This document shows, piece after piece, positions 9,261 through 18,171 of a stretch of 64,000 nt of DNA. The stretch's first letter is position 1, and each line of letters begins with the position of its first letter. The translations under genes and the position numbers were made by a program. Source of the DNA: Dinoroseobacter sp. (GTDB lineage Bacteria > Pseudomonadota > Alphaproteobacteria > Rhodobacterales > Rhodobacteraceae); NCBI GenBank assembly GCA_017643385.1, contig JAEPNN010000003.1:186001-250000 (forward strand), written 5' to 3'. A model generated the notes under the pieces. The model worked only from the letters and a program-made list of their open reading frames with translations. It did no database searches and was not told where the DNA came from.

Positions 9261-11081
9261 ATGTGTGGAATTATTGGCGTTCTGGGCTCACACCAAGCGG
9301 CTCCTATCATGGTGGATGCTTTGAGACGGCTGGAATACCGCGGCTATGACAGCGCAGGTATCGCAACAATCCACGAAGGCGCACTCGATCGCAGGCGCGC
9401 GGTTGGAAAGCTTGTCAATCTGTCTGATCTTCTCGTCGAAAACCCGCTAGCAGGACGGTCTGGGATCGGCCACACGCGATGGGCGACCCACGGCGCACCC
9501 AATGTTGCGAACGCCCACCCGCACCAATCCGGGTCCGTCGCCGTTGTTCATAATGGGATTATCGAGAATTTTCGCGACCTGAGGAAAGAGCTGGGAAAGA
9601 ACGGGGTCAATTTCGAAAGTGATACTGACACCGAAACCATCGCCCAATTGATCGCGCGCGAATTGAAGGCAGGCAAAGCTCCGGTCGATGCAGCACGCGA
9701 CAGCATTGCACAACTCGAAGGCGCCTTCGCGCTTGCAATTTTGTTTGACGGCGAAGAGGATCTGTTGATCGCAGCACGTCGCGGATCCCCTCTCGCGGTG
9801 GGGCACGGAGACGGCGAAATGTATGTCGGTTCTGACGCGATCGCGCTGGCGCCGCTCACTGATCAGATCACCTATCTCGATGAAGGCGACTGGTGTGTTC
9901 TGACGCGCGCAGGCGTCGAAATTTTTGATGTACATAACCAACCGGTCACTCGCATCACAAAACAGATCAAACTGGACTCTGCTCGGATCGAAAAGGCGGG
10001 TCACAAACACTTCATGGCCAAGGAGATTGCCGAGCAGCCCACAGTGCTTGCAAACGCGCTGGCGCATTATCTCAACGACGACGCCAGCATTCAGCTCCCC
10101 GATGGATTGCCGGACTTTAGCGCGGTTGACCGGCTCATCATGGTCGCCTGTGGCACAGCCTACTACGCTTGCCAAACAGCCAAATACTGGTTCGAGCAAC
10201 TTGCTGGCCTTCCTGTGGAAATCGATGTCGCCTCGGAATTCCGCTACCGCGAACCTCCGATTGGCAGCTCAAACGTGGCACTTTTCGTGAGCCAATCGGG
10301 CGAAACCGCCGACACCTTGGCTGCCCTTAGATATTGCTCCGGCAAGGCTAGCGATATTCTCTCAGTGGTGAATGTGCCTGAAAGTTCTATCGCACGCGAA
10401 AGCTCCGTTGCCTTGCCGATTTATGCCGGGGTCGAGGTCGGGGTAGCCTCCACCAAGGCTTTCACCTGTCAGCTTGCTGTTTTGGCCATTCTGGCCTTGC
10501 GCGCCGCGCAGCAACGGGGATGTCTAACCGACGCAGAGGTTGCCAAACATGTCGACGCACTGCGTACGGTGCCAGGGCTGGTCAATCTCGCACTTGGCAT
10601 CGAACCCTCCGTTGAGCGTTTGGCAAATGAACTGGCGAAGGCCCGTGATATCCTGTTCCTTGGTCGTGGCGCGATGTTCCCGCTCGCCCTTGAAGGTGCG
10701 CTCAAACTAAAAGAGATCAGCTATATTCACGCCGAAGGATATGCCTCAGGCGAACTCAAGCACGGTCCGATTGCCTTGGTGGACGAAGACGTCCCCGTGA
10801 TTGTATTTGCGCCGACAGACCCGCTCTTCGATAAAACCGTCAGCAACATGCAAGAGGTGATGGCGCGTTCTGGCAAGGTGTTGCTTGTTACCGATGCAAC
10901 TGGTGCGGAACGTGCGCGCGAAGGGACGTGGGACACACTTGTCATGCCGGAATGCGATCCGGTCTTCGCACCTATTATCTATGCGATACCAGCTCAGATG
11001 CTGGCCTATTACACGGCGCTTGCAAAAGGCACGGATGTAGACCAACCGCGCAACCTCGCGAAATCCGTAACCGTGGAATAG
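9261..11081 (+). CDS. glmS: Glutamine-fructose-6-phosphate aminotransferase (isomerizing)
   Basis: A 606-residue glucosamine-6-phosphate synthase, the entry enzyme of the hexosamine pathway. The mature N-terminus CGIIGVLG supplies the Cys nucleophile of the glutaminase domain, with GHTRWATHG and HNGIIENF following. Two SIS sugar-isomerase domains come after residue about 280 (ACGTAYYACQ, SQSGETADTL, SEFRYREPP). The C-terminus KSVTVE is the expected ending. It starts two bases after the glmU stop, so there is no room for a glmS leader element, and the two are co-transcribed. Confidence 0.96.
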   Translation: MCGIIGVLGSHQAAPIMVDALRRLEYRGYDSAGIATIHEGALDRRRAVGKLVNLSDLLVENPLAGRSGIGHTRWATHGAPNVANAHPHQSGSVAVVHNGIIENFRDLRKELGKNGVNFESDTDTETIAQLIARELKAGKAPVDAARDSIAQLEGAFALAILFDGEEDLLIAARRGSPLAVGHGDGEMYVGSDAIALAPLTDQITYLDEGDWCVLTRAGVEIFDVHNQPVTRITKQIKLDSARIEKAGHKHFMAKEIAEQPTVLANALAHYLNDDASIQLPDGLPDFSAVDRLIMVACGTAYYACQTAKYWFEQLAGLPVEIDVASEFRYREPPIGSSNVALFVSQSGETADTLAALRYCSGKASDILSVVNVPESSIARESSVALPIYAGVEVGVASTKAFTCQLAVLAILALRAAQQRGCLTDAEVAKHVDALRTVPGLVNLALGIEPSVERLANELAKARDILFLGRGAMFPLALEGALKLKEISYIHAEGYASGELKHGPIALVDEDVPVIVFAPTDPLFDKTVSNMQEVMARSGKVLLVTDATGAERAREGTWDTLVMPECDPVFAPIIYAIPAQMLAYYTALAKGTDVDQPRNLAKSVTVE

Positions 11082-11090
11082 GCGTGGACA

Positions 11091-11138
11091 ATGGTCATGT
11101 TGGTTGACAGCATCCCGGCTGACCATGCCGTTTTGTTC
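11091..11138 (+). terminator. Possible terminator after glmS
   Basis: ATGGTCA (11091-11097) pairs with TGACCAT (11120-11126) across a 22-base loop, followed by GCCGTTTTGTTCTT. The long loop makes this a weak candidate. Confidence 0.3.
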
Positions 11139-11209
11139 TTGCGTGGCTTAAACGAGAAACATCTGTGCTCGATTTGCGCGGTACCGCACCAAACACTGAG
11201 CGATGCGAA

Positions 11210-11893
11210 ATGAACTTCGAGGAGGCTCTCGGTGCGTTGAGATCACTTGCCGATCCGCAAAAGGCCGGCGAGATGGCGACCTATCACAAAGCAGACCGCC
11301 CATATCTCGGCGTAAGCAATCCAAAAGTGGATGCATTGGTCAAAGAATGGCGCGCCGTCCTTGATGTGGAAAGCCGCGTTGCCCTGTCTTCGCAGCTTTG
11401 GGACACCAACATTCACGAAGCCCGCGTGGCCGCAGCCAAGCTGCTAACGCAGGCCCGGCTGCGCCCAAGTGATGACGCGGCCTGGACCTTGATCTCCTCC
11501 TGGGTGCCCAGCTTTGATGCTTGGGCCATTGCAGATCACGCCTCGATTGCGGGACAGAAGCGGCTTGTTTGGGACCCTAGCCGTCTCGATCTCGTAGAGA
11601 CATGGACCACGTCCGATCACATGTGGACCAAACGCGCAGCGCTGGTGATGACGCTCCCATGGACCAAGCAGAACCATCCCAAACCTGAAGAACTGGAGGC
11701 GCGTGACCGCATACTAGGCTGGGCCGCCTCTTATGTCCCAGACCAGGATTGGTTCATCCAGAAAGCGGTCGCCTGGTGGCTCCGCGAACTGTCGAAACAC
11801 GATGCGCCGCGGGTCATCCGTTTCCTTGAAACCTATGGCGATCAGATGAAGCCCTTTGCCCGCAAAGAGGCCGCACGCAAGCTGCCCGCCTAG
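11210..11893 (+). CDS. DNA alkylation repair protein (AlkD-like)
   Basis: An all-helical protein of 227 residues resembling the HEAT-repeat DNA glycosylase family AlkC/AlkD. Visible features are the N-terminal YHKADRPYLGVSNPKVDALVKEW and the central WDTNIHEARVAAAKLL. WTLISSWVPSFDAWAIADH and KAVAWWLRELSKHDAPRVIRFLE follow. Such proteins excise N3- and N7-alkylated purines. The ATG at 11210 is chosen over a start at 11165, whose extra residues look non-conserved. The gene stands alone, ending four bases into the convergent acyl-CoA synthetase gene. Confidence 0.85.
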   Translation: MNFEEALGALRSLADPQKAGEMATYHKADRPYLGVSNPKVDALVKEWRAVLDVESRVALSSQLWDTNIHEARVAAAKLLTQARLRPSDDAAWTLISSWVPSFDAWAIADHASIAGQKRLVWDPSRLDLVETWTTSDHMWTKRAALVMTLPWTKQNHPKPEELEARDRILGWAASYVPDQDWFIQKAVAWWLRELSKHDAPRVIRFLETYGDQMKPFARKEAARKLPA

Positions 11894-13530
11894 CCTCGAT
11901 CGCGTAGAGCGCGTCGCATGATCTTGCCAGTTGCGGTCATTGGCAACTCTGGCAGGGGTTCAACGGTCCTTGGGGCAACATGTGGACTGACAGTGTCGCG
12001 CACATATTGTATCAGCCCACCTTCCAATTCTGGTGACCAGAGAACGTCCTCATGCAGTACCACGAAAGCCTTAACGGCTTCAGTGCGCACCGGATCCGGC
12101 ACACCAACCACACCGGCCATCAAAACGGCCGGATGCGCGCCCAGACAGGTTTCGATTTCCGTAGGACCGATGCGGTACCCAGACGAGGTGATGACGTCAT
12201 CATCACGCGAGGCAAACCGAATAAACCCGTTTTCATCCCGCACCCCCAGATCTCCGGTTCGCATCCAATCCCCGCGAAACTTCGCATCCGTTTGTTCGGA
12301 CTTGTTCCAGTACCGCAAGAACATAACTTGGCTTCCGCGGCGCACGACAATTTCGCCTTCTTCACCGGCAGCGGTTTCAGATCCATCCATGCGCTGTACC
12401 TGCACATCATGGCCGGGCACTGGTAACCCCATCGACCCGGGCGGAACAGGGACAGCATCTGGCACAGCAGCCAGAACAAGGTTGCATTCTGTTTGTCCGT
12501 AAATCTCATTTATCTGCGCATTCAATTCCGTACGCGCCCAGTTCAACAGCTCAGCACCCAGCGCCTCCCCTCCCGACGAAATGGACTGCACAACCAGGTC
12601 TCGGGGTGCCTTCACGCTTCTCAGGAGTTTCAGAACTGTCGGAGGCAAAAACAACACGCTTGTCTGTTCGCGTTTCATCAACGCGTAGGCGGCTTCGGGC
12701 TCAAACTTGCGCATGCGATGCGACACAAGCCGCGCCCCGTAATAAAGGCAGGGCAACGCCAGATCCATCAACCCACCGATCCAGGCCCAATCTGCAGGTG
12801 TCCACCCAACTGCGCCCGGAGCATCTATTTTGGGATGCGTCACCTCGATGGAGGGCAAATGCCCAAGAAGAAACCGATGACCGTGCAAGACGCCTTTGGG
12901 GTCTCCGGTCGTACCAGACGTGTAGATGATCATCGCGGGATCATCTGGCGCGGTTCTCACCCTTGCACGGATCGGAGCGGCAGCGTCTATCTCTGCCCAG
13001 AAATCCCGCGCACCGGACCGAACAGTTCCAGTTGACCAGACATTTCTGGCATCTGGCAGATCGCCCAGAAGCGACAGCACCTCATCCACCTTGCTTTCAG
13101 CTGCCACGATCGCTTTCGCACCGGAATCCTTCAGCCGGTACAGAAGCGCATCAGCCCGAAACAGTGTGAATAATGGCAGAGAGATCGCTCCAATTTTGTG
13201 GGCTGCGAAATGCGCAATCAGCGTTGCCGGGCTCTGCGGAAGCAATACGGCCACAACGTCTTCACGCCCCACGCCTGCCTCCTTCAGAAGCGATGCAAAC
13301 CGATCACTTGCATCCCTCAGCGCCCCATACGTCCAATTCTCACGCGTCCCGTCGGCGGCGATATCTGTCAAAGCCACCCGATCTGGTTCAGCATCCGCCC
13401 ATTGATCGCAACACAGATCGGCAATGTTCAGATGATCCAGCATGGGCCATTCGAAAGCATCACAACAGGCCTGCCAGCCCCCGGGCACCAATGGCGTCGG
13501 CAGGATCCTTTTTCCCGTGTTCCAGATCAT
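11890..13530 (-). CDS. AMP-forming acyl-CoA synthetase
   Basis: Adenylate-forming ligase of 546 residues. The P-loop-like motif IIYTSGTTGDPKGVLHGH, EIYGQTECN, GDWMRTGDLG and the catalytic-lysine region TATGKIMRRALRDRG are all present. The closest fit is the medium-chain or acetyl-type acyl-CoA synthetase subfamily, which activates a carboxylic acid to its CoA thioester through an acyl-adenylate. The substrate cannot be read from sequence. The ATG overlaps the stop of the upstream lipoprotein gene by four bases (ATGA), suggesting coupling. The gene ends four bases into the convergent alkylation-repair gene. Confidence 0.9.
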   Translation of the reverse strand: MIWNTGKRILPTPLVPGGWQACCDAFEWPMLDHLNIADLCCDQWADAEPDRVALTDIAADGTRENWTYGALRDASDRFASLLKEAGVGREDVVAVLLPQSPATLIAHFAAHKIGAISLPLFTLFRADALLYRLKDSGAKAIVAAESKVDEVLSLLGDLPDARNVWSTGTVRSGARDFWAEIDAAAPIRARVRTAPDDPAMIIYTSGTTGDPKGVLHGHRFLLGHLPSIEVTHPKIDAPGAVGWTPADWAWIGGLMDLALPCLYYGARLVSHRMRKFEPEAAYALMKREQTSVLFLPPTVLKLLRSVKAPRDLVVQSISSGGEALGAELLNWARTELNAQINEIYGQTECNLVLAAVPDAVPVPPGSMGLPVPGHDVQVQRMDGSETAAGEEGEIVVRRGSQVMFLRYWNKSEQTDAKFRGDWMRTGDLGVRDENGFIRFASRDDDVITSSGYRIGPTEIETCLGAHPAVLMAGVVGVPDPVRTEAVKAFVVLHEDVLWSPELEGGLIQYVRDTVSPHVAPRTVEPLPELPMTATGKIMRRALRDRG

Positions 13531-13976
13531 AGTCCGTAAATCACGATCTCGGTCAAAGCGGCGGGAGATAGGCCAAGGCTCTGCAAGGCTTGTATCGAGG
13601 CGCGTGCGCCTCCCGGTTCTCCGGGTCGCAGGGTGACCATCACAAACCGTCCGTTGGAAGGGACGGTCACGCGCCCAGGTCGGGGTGCAGTCACCAGATC
13701 CGTCTCAATCCAAAGACCGCCCTGCGTTGGATCGCCAAGCGATACCGTAGAGCGACCCAGTTCGCCGGCAGCGACAGGCCGGGAGGGTTCTGACGACGCA
13801 TTCGCACCCACGCTCGGCCGGGCTGACGGACGGATCGTGTCTTCGTCCGGAACCCCAATTATGCCTGTGTAGACCGCTGGCACAGGAGGAGGCTCGGATC
13901 CTCGTCCGAGGATACTCAAGTTGATGCACCCGGAAACGACGAGGCTCAAAGCAGCAATGGAAACGATTGGTCGCAT
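13527..13976 (-). CDS. Small lipoprotein of unknown function
   Basis: A 149-residue protein with a lipoprotein signal peptide (MRPIVSIAALSLVVSGC, lipobox LVVSGC, lipidation Cys at residue 17). A Pro/Ser-rich region follows, then a compact C-terminal domain containing SLGDPTQGGLWIETDLV and the beta-rich RVTVPSNGRFVMVTLRPGE. Alphaproteobacterial proteins of this kind are sometimes labelled D-galactarate dehydratase in databases, but nothing here supports an enzyme. It is translationally coupled to the acyl-CoA synthetase. Its ATG lies 66 bases from that of the divergent moaA. Confidence 0.75.
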   Translation of the reverse strand: MRPIVSIAALSLVVSGCINLSILGRGSEPPPVPAVYTGIIGVPDEDTIRPSARPSVGANASSEPSRPVAAGELGRSTVSLGDPTQGGLWIETDLVTAPRPGRVTVPSNGRFVMVTLRPGEPGGARASIQALQSLGLSPAALTEIVIYGL

Positions 13977-14042
13977 AAAGGCGAGTGTTGCCTCAGCCCG
14001 CCCCCTCTTGCAAGCGTCGGGCACGCGCCATAGCTTGCGTCC

Positions 14043-15053
14043 ATGAACGCCCAAGTCCCCCTTATTGACCCTTTTGCACGCGCCATAAGCTACTTGCGTG
14101 TGTCTGTTACTGACAGATGTGATTTCCGGTGCGTTTATTGCATGTCAGAGGCGATGCAATTTCTTCCAAAGAAAGAGCTTCTGACATTGGAAGAGCTGGA
14201 TCGTATGTGCTCGACCTTTGTCCGATTGGGCGTGAAGAAGCTGCGCATCACCGGTGGTGAACCGCTGGTGCGACGGGACATCATGACCTTCTTTCAGTCG
14301 ATGTCGCGACATCTGGAAAGCGGAGATCTGGAAGAGCTGACGCTCACCACCAACGGCAGCCAACTTGAACGCTTTGCGACAGATCTGTACGCGGCAGGTG
14401 TTCGGCGCATCAATGTCAGCCTTGATACGCTCGATGAAGACAAGTTTGCGCGTGTCACAAGGTGGGGCCGTCTGCCGCAAGTCCTGCGCGGTCTCGATGC
14501 CGCACAGAAGGCAGGCCTGCGGATCAAGATCAACGCCGTCGCACTGAAAGGTTTCAATGAGGACGAGCTGCTGACGATTACACAATGGTGCGCGTCTCGC
14601 GACATGGACCTGACGTGGATCGAAGTGATGCCTATGGGCGATCTGGGGGGCGAAGACCGCGTTGGCCAGTACTGGTCTTTACGCGATGTACGCGATGTAT
14701 ACGCATCAAATTATATAGTTAGCGATCTGGCAGAGCGCAGCGGCGGTCCGGCACGCTATGTCCGGCTGGAAGAAACGAGCCAGAAGATTGGGTTCATCAC
14801 ACCGCTAAGTCACAATTTTTGCGAAAGCTGCAACCGGGTACGTCTGACCTGCACGGGTGAGCTTTATATGTGCCTGGGCCAAGAGGATATGGCCGATCTA
14901 CGCGCGCCCATGCGGTCCAGTGACGATGACGCCGTTCTAGAAGCCGCGATCCATGCCGCCATCGCACGAAAACCAAAGGGGCATGATTTTGATTACTCCC
15001 GTCAGAAACCAGACGGACAGGTCACACGTCACATGAGCCACACGGGCGGCTGA
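14043..15053 (+). CDS. moaA: GTP 3',8-cyclase (molybdenum cofactor biosynthesis)
   Basis: Radical SAM enzyme of 336 residues that converts GTP to 3',8-cyclo-7,8-dihydro-GTP, the first molybdopterin step. The SAM cluster motif is C26-x3-C30-x2-C33 (CDFRCVYC). The second 4Fe-4S cluster uses [12 protein letters not shown] and a third downstream Cys, and the chain ends in the essential C-terminal Gly-Gly (HTGG). [11 protein letters not shown] is the SAM-binding GGE motif. No other moa gene is adjacent. The user of the cofactor could be the formate-dehydrogenase-type complex suggested by the fdsB-like gene, but that is speculation. Confidence 0.96.
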   Translation: MNAQVPLIDPFARAISYLRVSVTDRCDFRCVYCMSEAMQFLPKKELLTLEELDRMCSTFVRLGVKKLRITGGEPLVRRDIMTFFQSMSRHLESGDLEELTLTTNGSQLERFATDLYAAGVRRINVSLDTLDEDKFARVTRWGRLPQVLRGLDAAQKAGLRIKINAVALKGFNEDELLTITQWCASRDMDLTWIEVMPMGDLGGEDRVGQYWSLRDVRDVYASNYIVSDLAERSGGPARYVRLEETSQKIGFITPLSHNFCESCNRVRLTCTGELYMCLGQEDMADLRAPMRSSDDDAVLEAAIHAAIARKPKGHDFDYSRQKPDGQVTRHMSHTGG

Positions 15054-15093
15054 TAAGTTAACAAATTCATATTCTTAGGTCAGTACGCCTGCC

Positions 15094-15687
15094 CTACCCT
15101 GGCCTGTGCGCGACGAAGTCAATCAGCGCTGAGCGACCGGGATGCCCCCGACCTTCCTGCGCGCCTCGCTCATATGACGCGAGGCGTTCGATCTGCCAGT
15201 TCGGAAAAGCCTCTGTCAGGATTTCTTCTGTGTACATGTTTTCGGCAAAGAGTGGCCCGACTGTGCCCAGGACAATCTGTTCCGGGGTATAGCCGTGCAG
15301 CACCAGTCTCCCGCCCGGGCGCACCGCTTCGGACAGTGTCGCGAATTGCTGTTTGCGCGGTTCAGGGCCCATGAACTGAATGAAAATCCCAAAGACCGCA
15401 TCAAATGCGCGGCTCCAGTCCCAGTCGTCCCAAGCAGACACATGTGCCGAGACTTTAACCCCGGCTTCGACAGCCAAGGCCTGCGACCGTCCAACCGCTT
15501 GGGCGACAGATCGAACCTGGTCACATCAAGGCCCTGCCCAGCCAGCCAGACACCATTGCGCCCTTCCCCATCAGCCACGAAGCACAGACTTTGCGCCCTG
15601 CGTGAGCCACCGGTTTTCTTTCAGAAATGCTGCGGGTCGACGTCCGAAGAGGAAACCCTCTTCAGCAGCAAAGCGGTCCTCCCACGT
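15094..15687 (-). pseudogene. Broken class I SAM-dependent methyltransferase gene
   Basis: The gene would encode a methyltransferase of about 198 residues. SAM motif I is read as ADGEGRNGVWLAGQGL and later motifs as VFGIFIQFMGPEPRKQQF and AVRPGGRLVLHGYTPEQ. Three defects are seen. The expected start is ACG (15687-15685) followed by WEDRFAAEEG, with an in-frame TAG just upstream. A +1 shift near 15597 is needed because the original frame meets TGA at 15573-15571. A compensating shift near 15500 (at cccaagcgg) returns to the first frame for the intact C-terminal 127 residues. It follows the M20D gene by ten bases, so it was probably its operon partner. Sequence error is an alternative. Confidence 0.75.
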
Positions 15688-15697
15688 CTGACTCTAA

Positions 15698-16864
15698 TCA
15701 GGCCGCGGGCATCCGCTTTTCGACCACCTCAGCGTACCATGAACAACCCGCGGGTATAGCATCGTCATCGAAGTTGTATTTGGGGTGGTGCACGGCGGCG
15801 GTATCGCCATTGCCCACGAGGATATAGGCCCCCGGGCGCGCATTCGACATGAAAGCAAAATCTTCGCCGCCCATCACCAGCGGTGCATTGGTGTCGCAAT
15901 CGCCTGAAACTGCCGTGGCCACTTCGGCCGCAAATTCGGTCTGCTCTTCGGAATTCACCATCACCGGGTAGCCGCGCTGGTAGTCGATAGCGGCTTTGCC
16001 ACCGAAAACATCTGCGGTGCGTTCGGCAATCTCGATCAGGCGCCGTTCGGCCATGTCCTGAACGCCACCATCAAGGGTTCGCACAGTCCCCTTCAAAGTG
16101 ACGGTTTCCGGGATCACATTATGCGCCTTGCTTTCGGTCTCAAAGCTGGTGACCGAAACCACCACCTGTTTGACAGGATCGGCATTGCGAGAGGCGATTG
16201 TCTGCAAGGCCAACACGATATGCGAAGCGATGACCGTCGTATCGATGGTCTCGTGAGGCTTCGCGGCATGACCGCCCTTGCCTGTCACGATGATCGAAAA
16301 CTGATCTGCCGCCGCGAAGAACGGGCCTGACCGGATGGCGAAACTTCCTACGGGCCTGCCTGGCCAGTTATGCATGCCGTAAACTTCGTCGATGCCAAAC
16401 TTTTCGATGAGACCGTCATCGACCATCTCTTTGCCACCGCCGCCACCTTCTTCGGCAGGCTGGAAAATCACAATCGCAGTCCCATCGAAGTTGCGTGTCT
16501 CCGCTAGATATTTCGCAGCCCCAAGCAGCATGGCGGTATGCCCATCATGACCGCAGGCATGCATAGCGCCAGGCGTTTTGGAGGCATATTCGAGGCCTGT
16601 GTCTTCAATGATAGGCAAGGCGTCCATATCCGCACGCAAGCCGATCACCTTGCCTGACGTATCGCTTTTGCCCTTGATCACACCGACAACGCCCGTACGC
16701 CCCATACCCGTAACGATTTCATCCACACCGAACTCTTTCAGCTTGTCTGCAACGACACCTGCGGTGCGTTGCACTTCGAACAAAAGCTCAGGGTTTTCAT
16801 GAAAGTCGCGTCGCCATTCGGTAATTTCCGGAAGCATCTCGGCGAAACGGTTTTTAACAGGCAT
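15698..16864 (-). CDS. M20D-family amidohydrolase (hippurate hydrolase/aminoacylase-like)
   Basis: Metallopeptidase-like hydrolase of 388 residues. Metal ligands are visible in HACGHDGHTAM, PAEEGGGGGKEM, MHNWPG and the C-terminal VMGGEDFAFM. A dimerisation domain sits between about residues 185 and 295 (ITGKGGHAAKPHE-like segment VTGKGGHAAKPHE). Relatives remove acyl groups from N-acyl amino acids, hippurate or indole-3-acetyl amino acids. The AGGGAGAG ribosome site lies nine bases before the ATG. Its neighbourhood with a second M20 enzyme and a peptide ABC transporter suggests hydrolysis of imported acylated amino acids or peptides (inference). Confidence 0.88.
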   Translation of the reverse strand: MPVKNRFAEMLPEITEWRRDFHENPELLFEVQRTAGVVADKLKEFGVDEIVTGMGRTGVVGVIKGKSDTSGKVIGLRADMDALPIIEDTGLEYASKTPGAMHACGHDGHTAMLLGAAKYLAETRNFDGTAIVIFQPAEEGGGGGKEMVDDGLIEKFGIDEVYGMHNWPGRPVGSFAIRSGPFFAAADQFSIIVTGKGGHAAKPHETIDTTVIASHIVLALQTIASRNADPVKQVVVSVTSFETESKAHNVIPETVTLKGTVRTLDGGVQDMAERRLIEIAERTADVFGGKAAIDYQRGYPVMVNSEEQTEFAAEVATAVSGDCDTNAPLVMGGEDFAFMSNARPGAYILVGNGDTAAVHHPKYNFDDDAIPAGCSWYAEVVEKRMPAA

Positions 16865-17006
16865 GGTGATGTCTCTCCCTTGTCATCATCGGCGTTCTAA
16901 CTTGGTCTTTTCCTTAAGTAGGGCGTATTTTCGAACCTGAAAGTGGCAATACGCGCAGCGTATGCGTGTCGTTATCGGGAAGATTTTGAAATCCCGTAGC
17001 GCTCTT

Positions 17007-18170
17007 TCACGCACTCAAGCGGTCCAGCAGCTTCACCATAAAGGCTTCCCCCGCTTTGAATTGGCTCACTTCGATAAACTCATCTGGTTGATGGGCCTGG
17101 GCGATATCGCCAGGTCCACAAACTACAGCCGAGTAGCCTTCCCGCTGGAACTGACCTGCTTCAGTTCCATAGCTTACGACATGCGTACCATTGTCCCCAG
17201 TCAGCGCCCGCGCGAGGGTTTCAGCGGGACCGTCCGTTTCCGGTTGCAGCGGTGGCACATCAAAGCGTTCGTTCAACTCGATTCGGGTCTCGGGCACGAC
17301 GGCCTGCATTTCAGCTTCGATCTCGCGCGCTTTGGCGATGTAGATATCCGCCCATTCGCGCAACGTCTCGCCCGGAACACAGCGGAAATCAAAACTGAAG
17401 CGACAGTCCTTTGCAGTGATGTTGTGCGCTGTACCGCCCTGCACCTGCCCTACATGCGCGGTCGTCCAGGGCGGGTCGAACATCGCGGCCAGCTCTGTCA
17501 CTGCTTTCGCACGGTTCTGAGCGTTCAAAACATTTGCAAAATCAATCAACCGCGCGCTTTCCAGGATCGCTGAAACGCCTGTGTGCATGATGGAGCTGTG
17601 CACCTCAAACCCCTGCACATGCGTGTCGATACCCACGCCGCCTTTATGGCCGGTAACCACACGCATCATTGAGGGTTCGCCGACAATAACCGCTTCTGCC
17701 TTGGGGATAACACCCAGCATTTCCGGGATAAGCACCGGAGCACCGAGACAGCCAATTTCTTCGTCGCGGGTCAGAGCAATCTGCAAGGGTCGGGCAAGAT
17801 CGCGTTTGGACGCTTCAACCAAGGCCCAGATCGCTAGCGCGTCGAACCCCTTCATGTCGCATGTGCCACGCCCAAAAAGTTTACCGTCTTTTTCGGTCAC
17901 CACAAACGGATCCCTCGTCCAATCCTGCCCATCAACGGGAACGACATCTGTGTGCCCAGAAAGCAGCACACCGCCATCTTCGAGGGGACCAACATGGGCG
18001 TAGACCGAGGCTTTTTGACCCGTCTCGTCCAACTGTCTATGGCTTTCGATCCCGTGACTCCCGAGATATTCCTGCACCCAATCCGTCAAAGGCAAATTGC
18101 TGTCACGACTAACCGTTGGAAAACCGACCAGCTTTTCAAGCAGGGCGCGGGGCGTGAGCGTTTCTACCAT
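17007..18170 (-). CDS. argE: Acetylornithine deacetylase-like M20 peptidase
   Basis: A 387-residue zinc hydrolase closest to ArgE. Metal-binding elements are LLSGHTDVVPVDGQ, GRGTCDMKGFDA and TRDEEIGCLGA. The dimer domain begins at HVQGFEVHSS. ArgE-type enzymes deacetylate N-acetyl-L-ornithine, but several paralogues act on other N-acyl amino acids. The ATG at 18170 follows the TAA of the ABC ATPase by one base, so translation is coupled to the transporter gene. That context favours a catabolic role on an imported substrate rather than arginine biosynthesis, so the symbol is tentative. Confidence 0.8.
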   Translation of the reverse strand: MVETLTPRALLEKLVGFPTVSRDSNLPLTDWVQEYLGSHGIESHRQLDETGQKASVYAHVGPLEDGGVLLSGHTDVVPVDGQDWTRDPFVVTEKDGKLFGRGTCDMKGFDALAIWALVEASKRDLARPLQIALTRDEEIGCLGAPVLIPEMLGVIPKAEAVIVGEPSMMRVVTGHKGGVGIDTHVQGFEVHSSIMHTGVSAILESARLIDFANVLNAQNRAKAVTELAAMFDPPWTTAHVGQVQGGTAHNITAKDCRFSFDFRCVPGETLREWADIYIAKAREIEAEMQAVVPETRIELNERFDVPPLQPETDGPAETLARALTGDNGTHVVSYGTEAGQFQREGYSAVVCGPGDIAQAHQPDEFIEVSQFKAGEAFMVKLLDRLSA

Positions 18171-18171
18171 T

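Noticed and set aside
9447-10199. 250-codon minus-strand frame inside glmS
   Set aside because: It is antisense to the glutaminase/SIS coding sequence, with no ribosome site or conserved motif.
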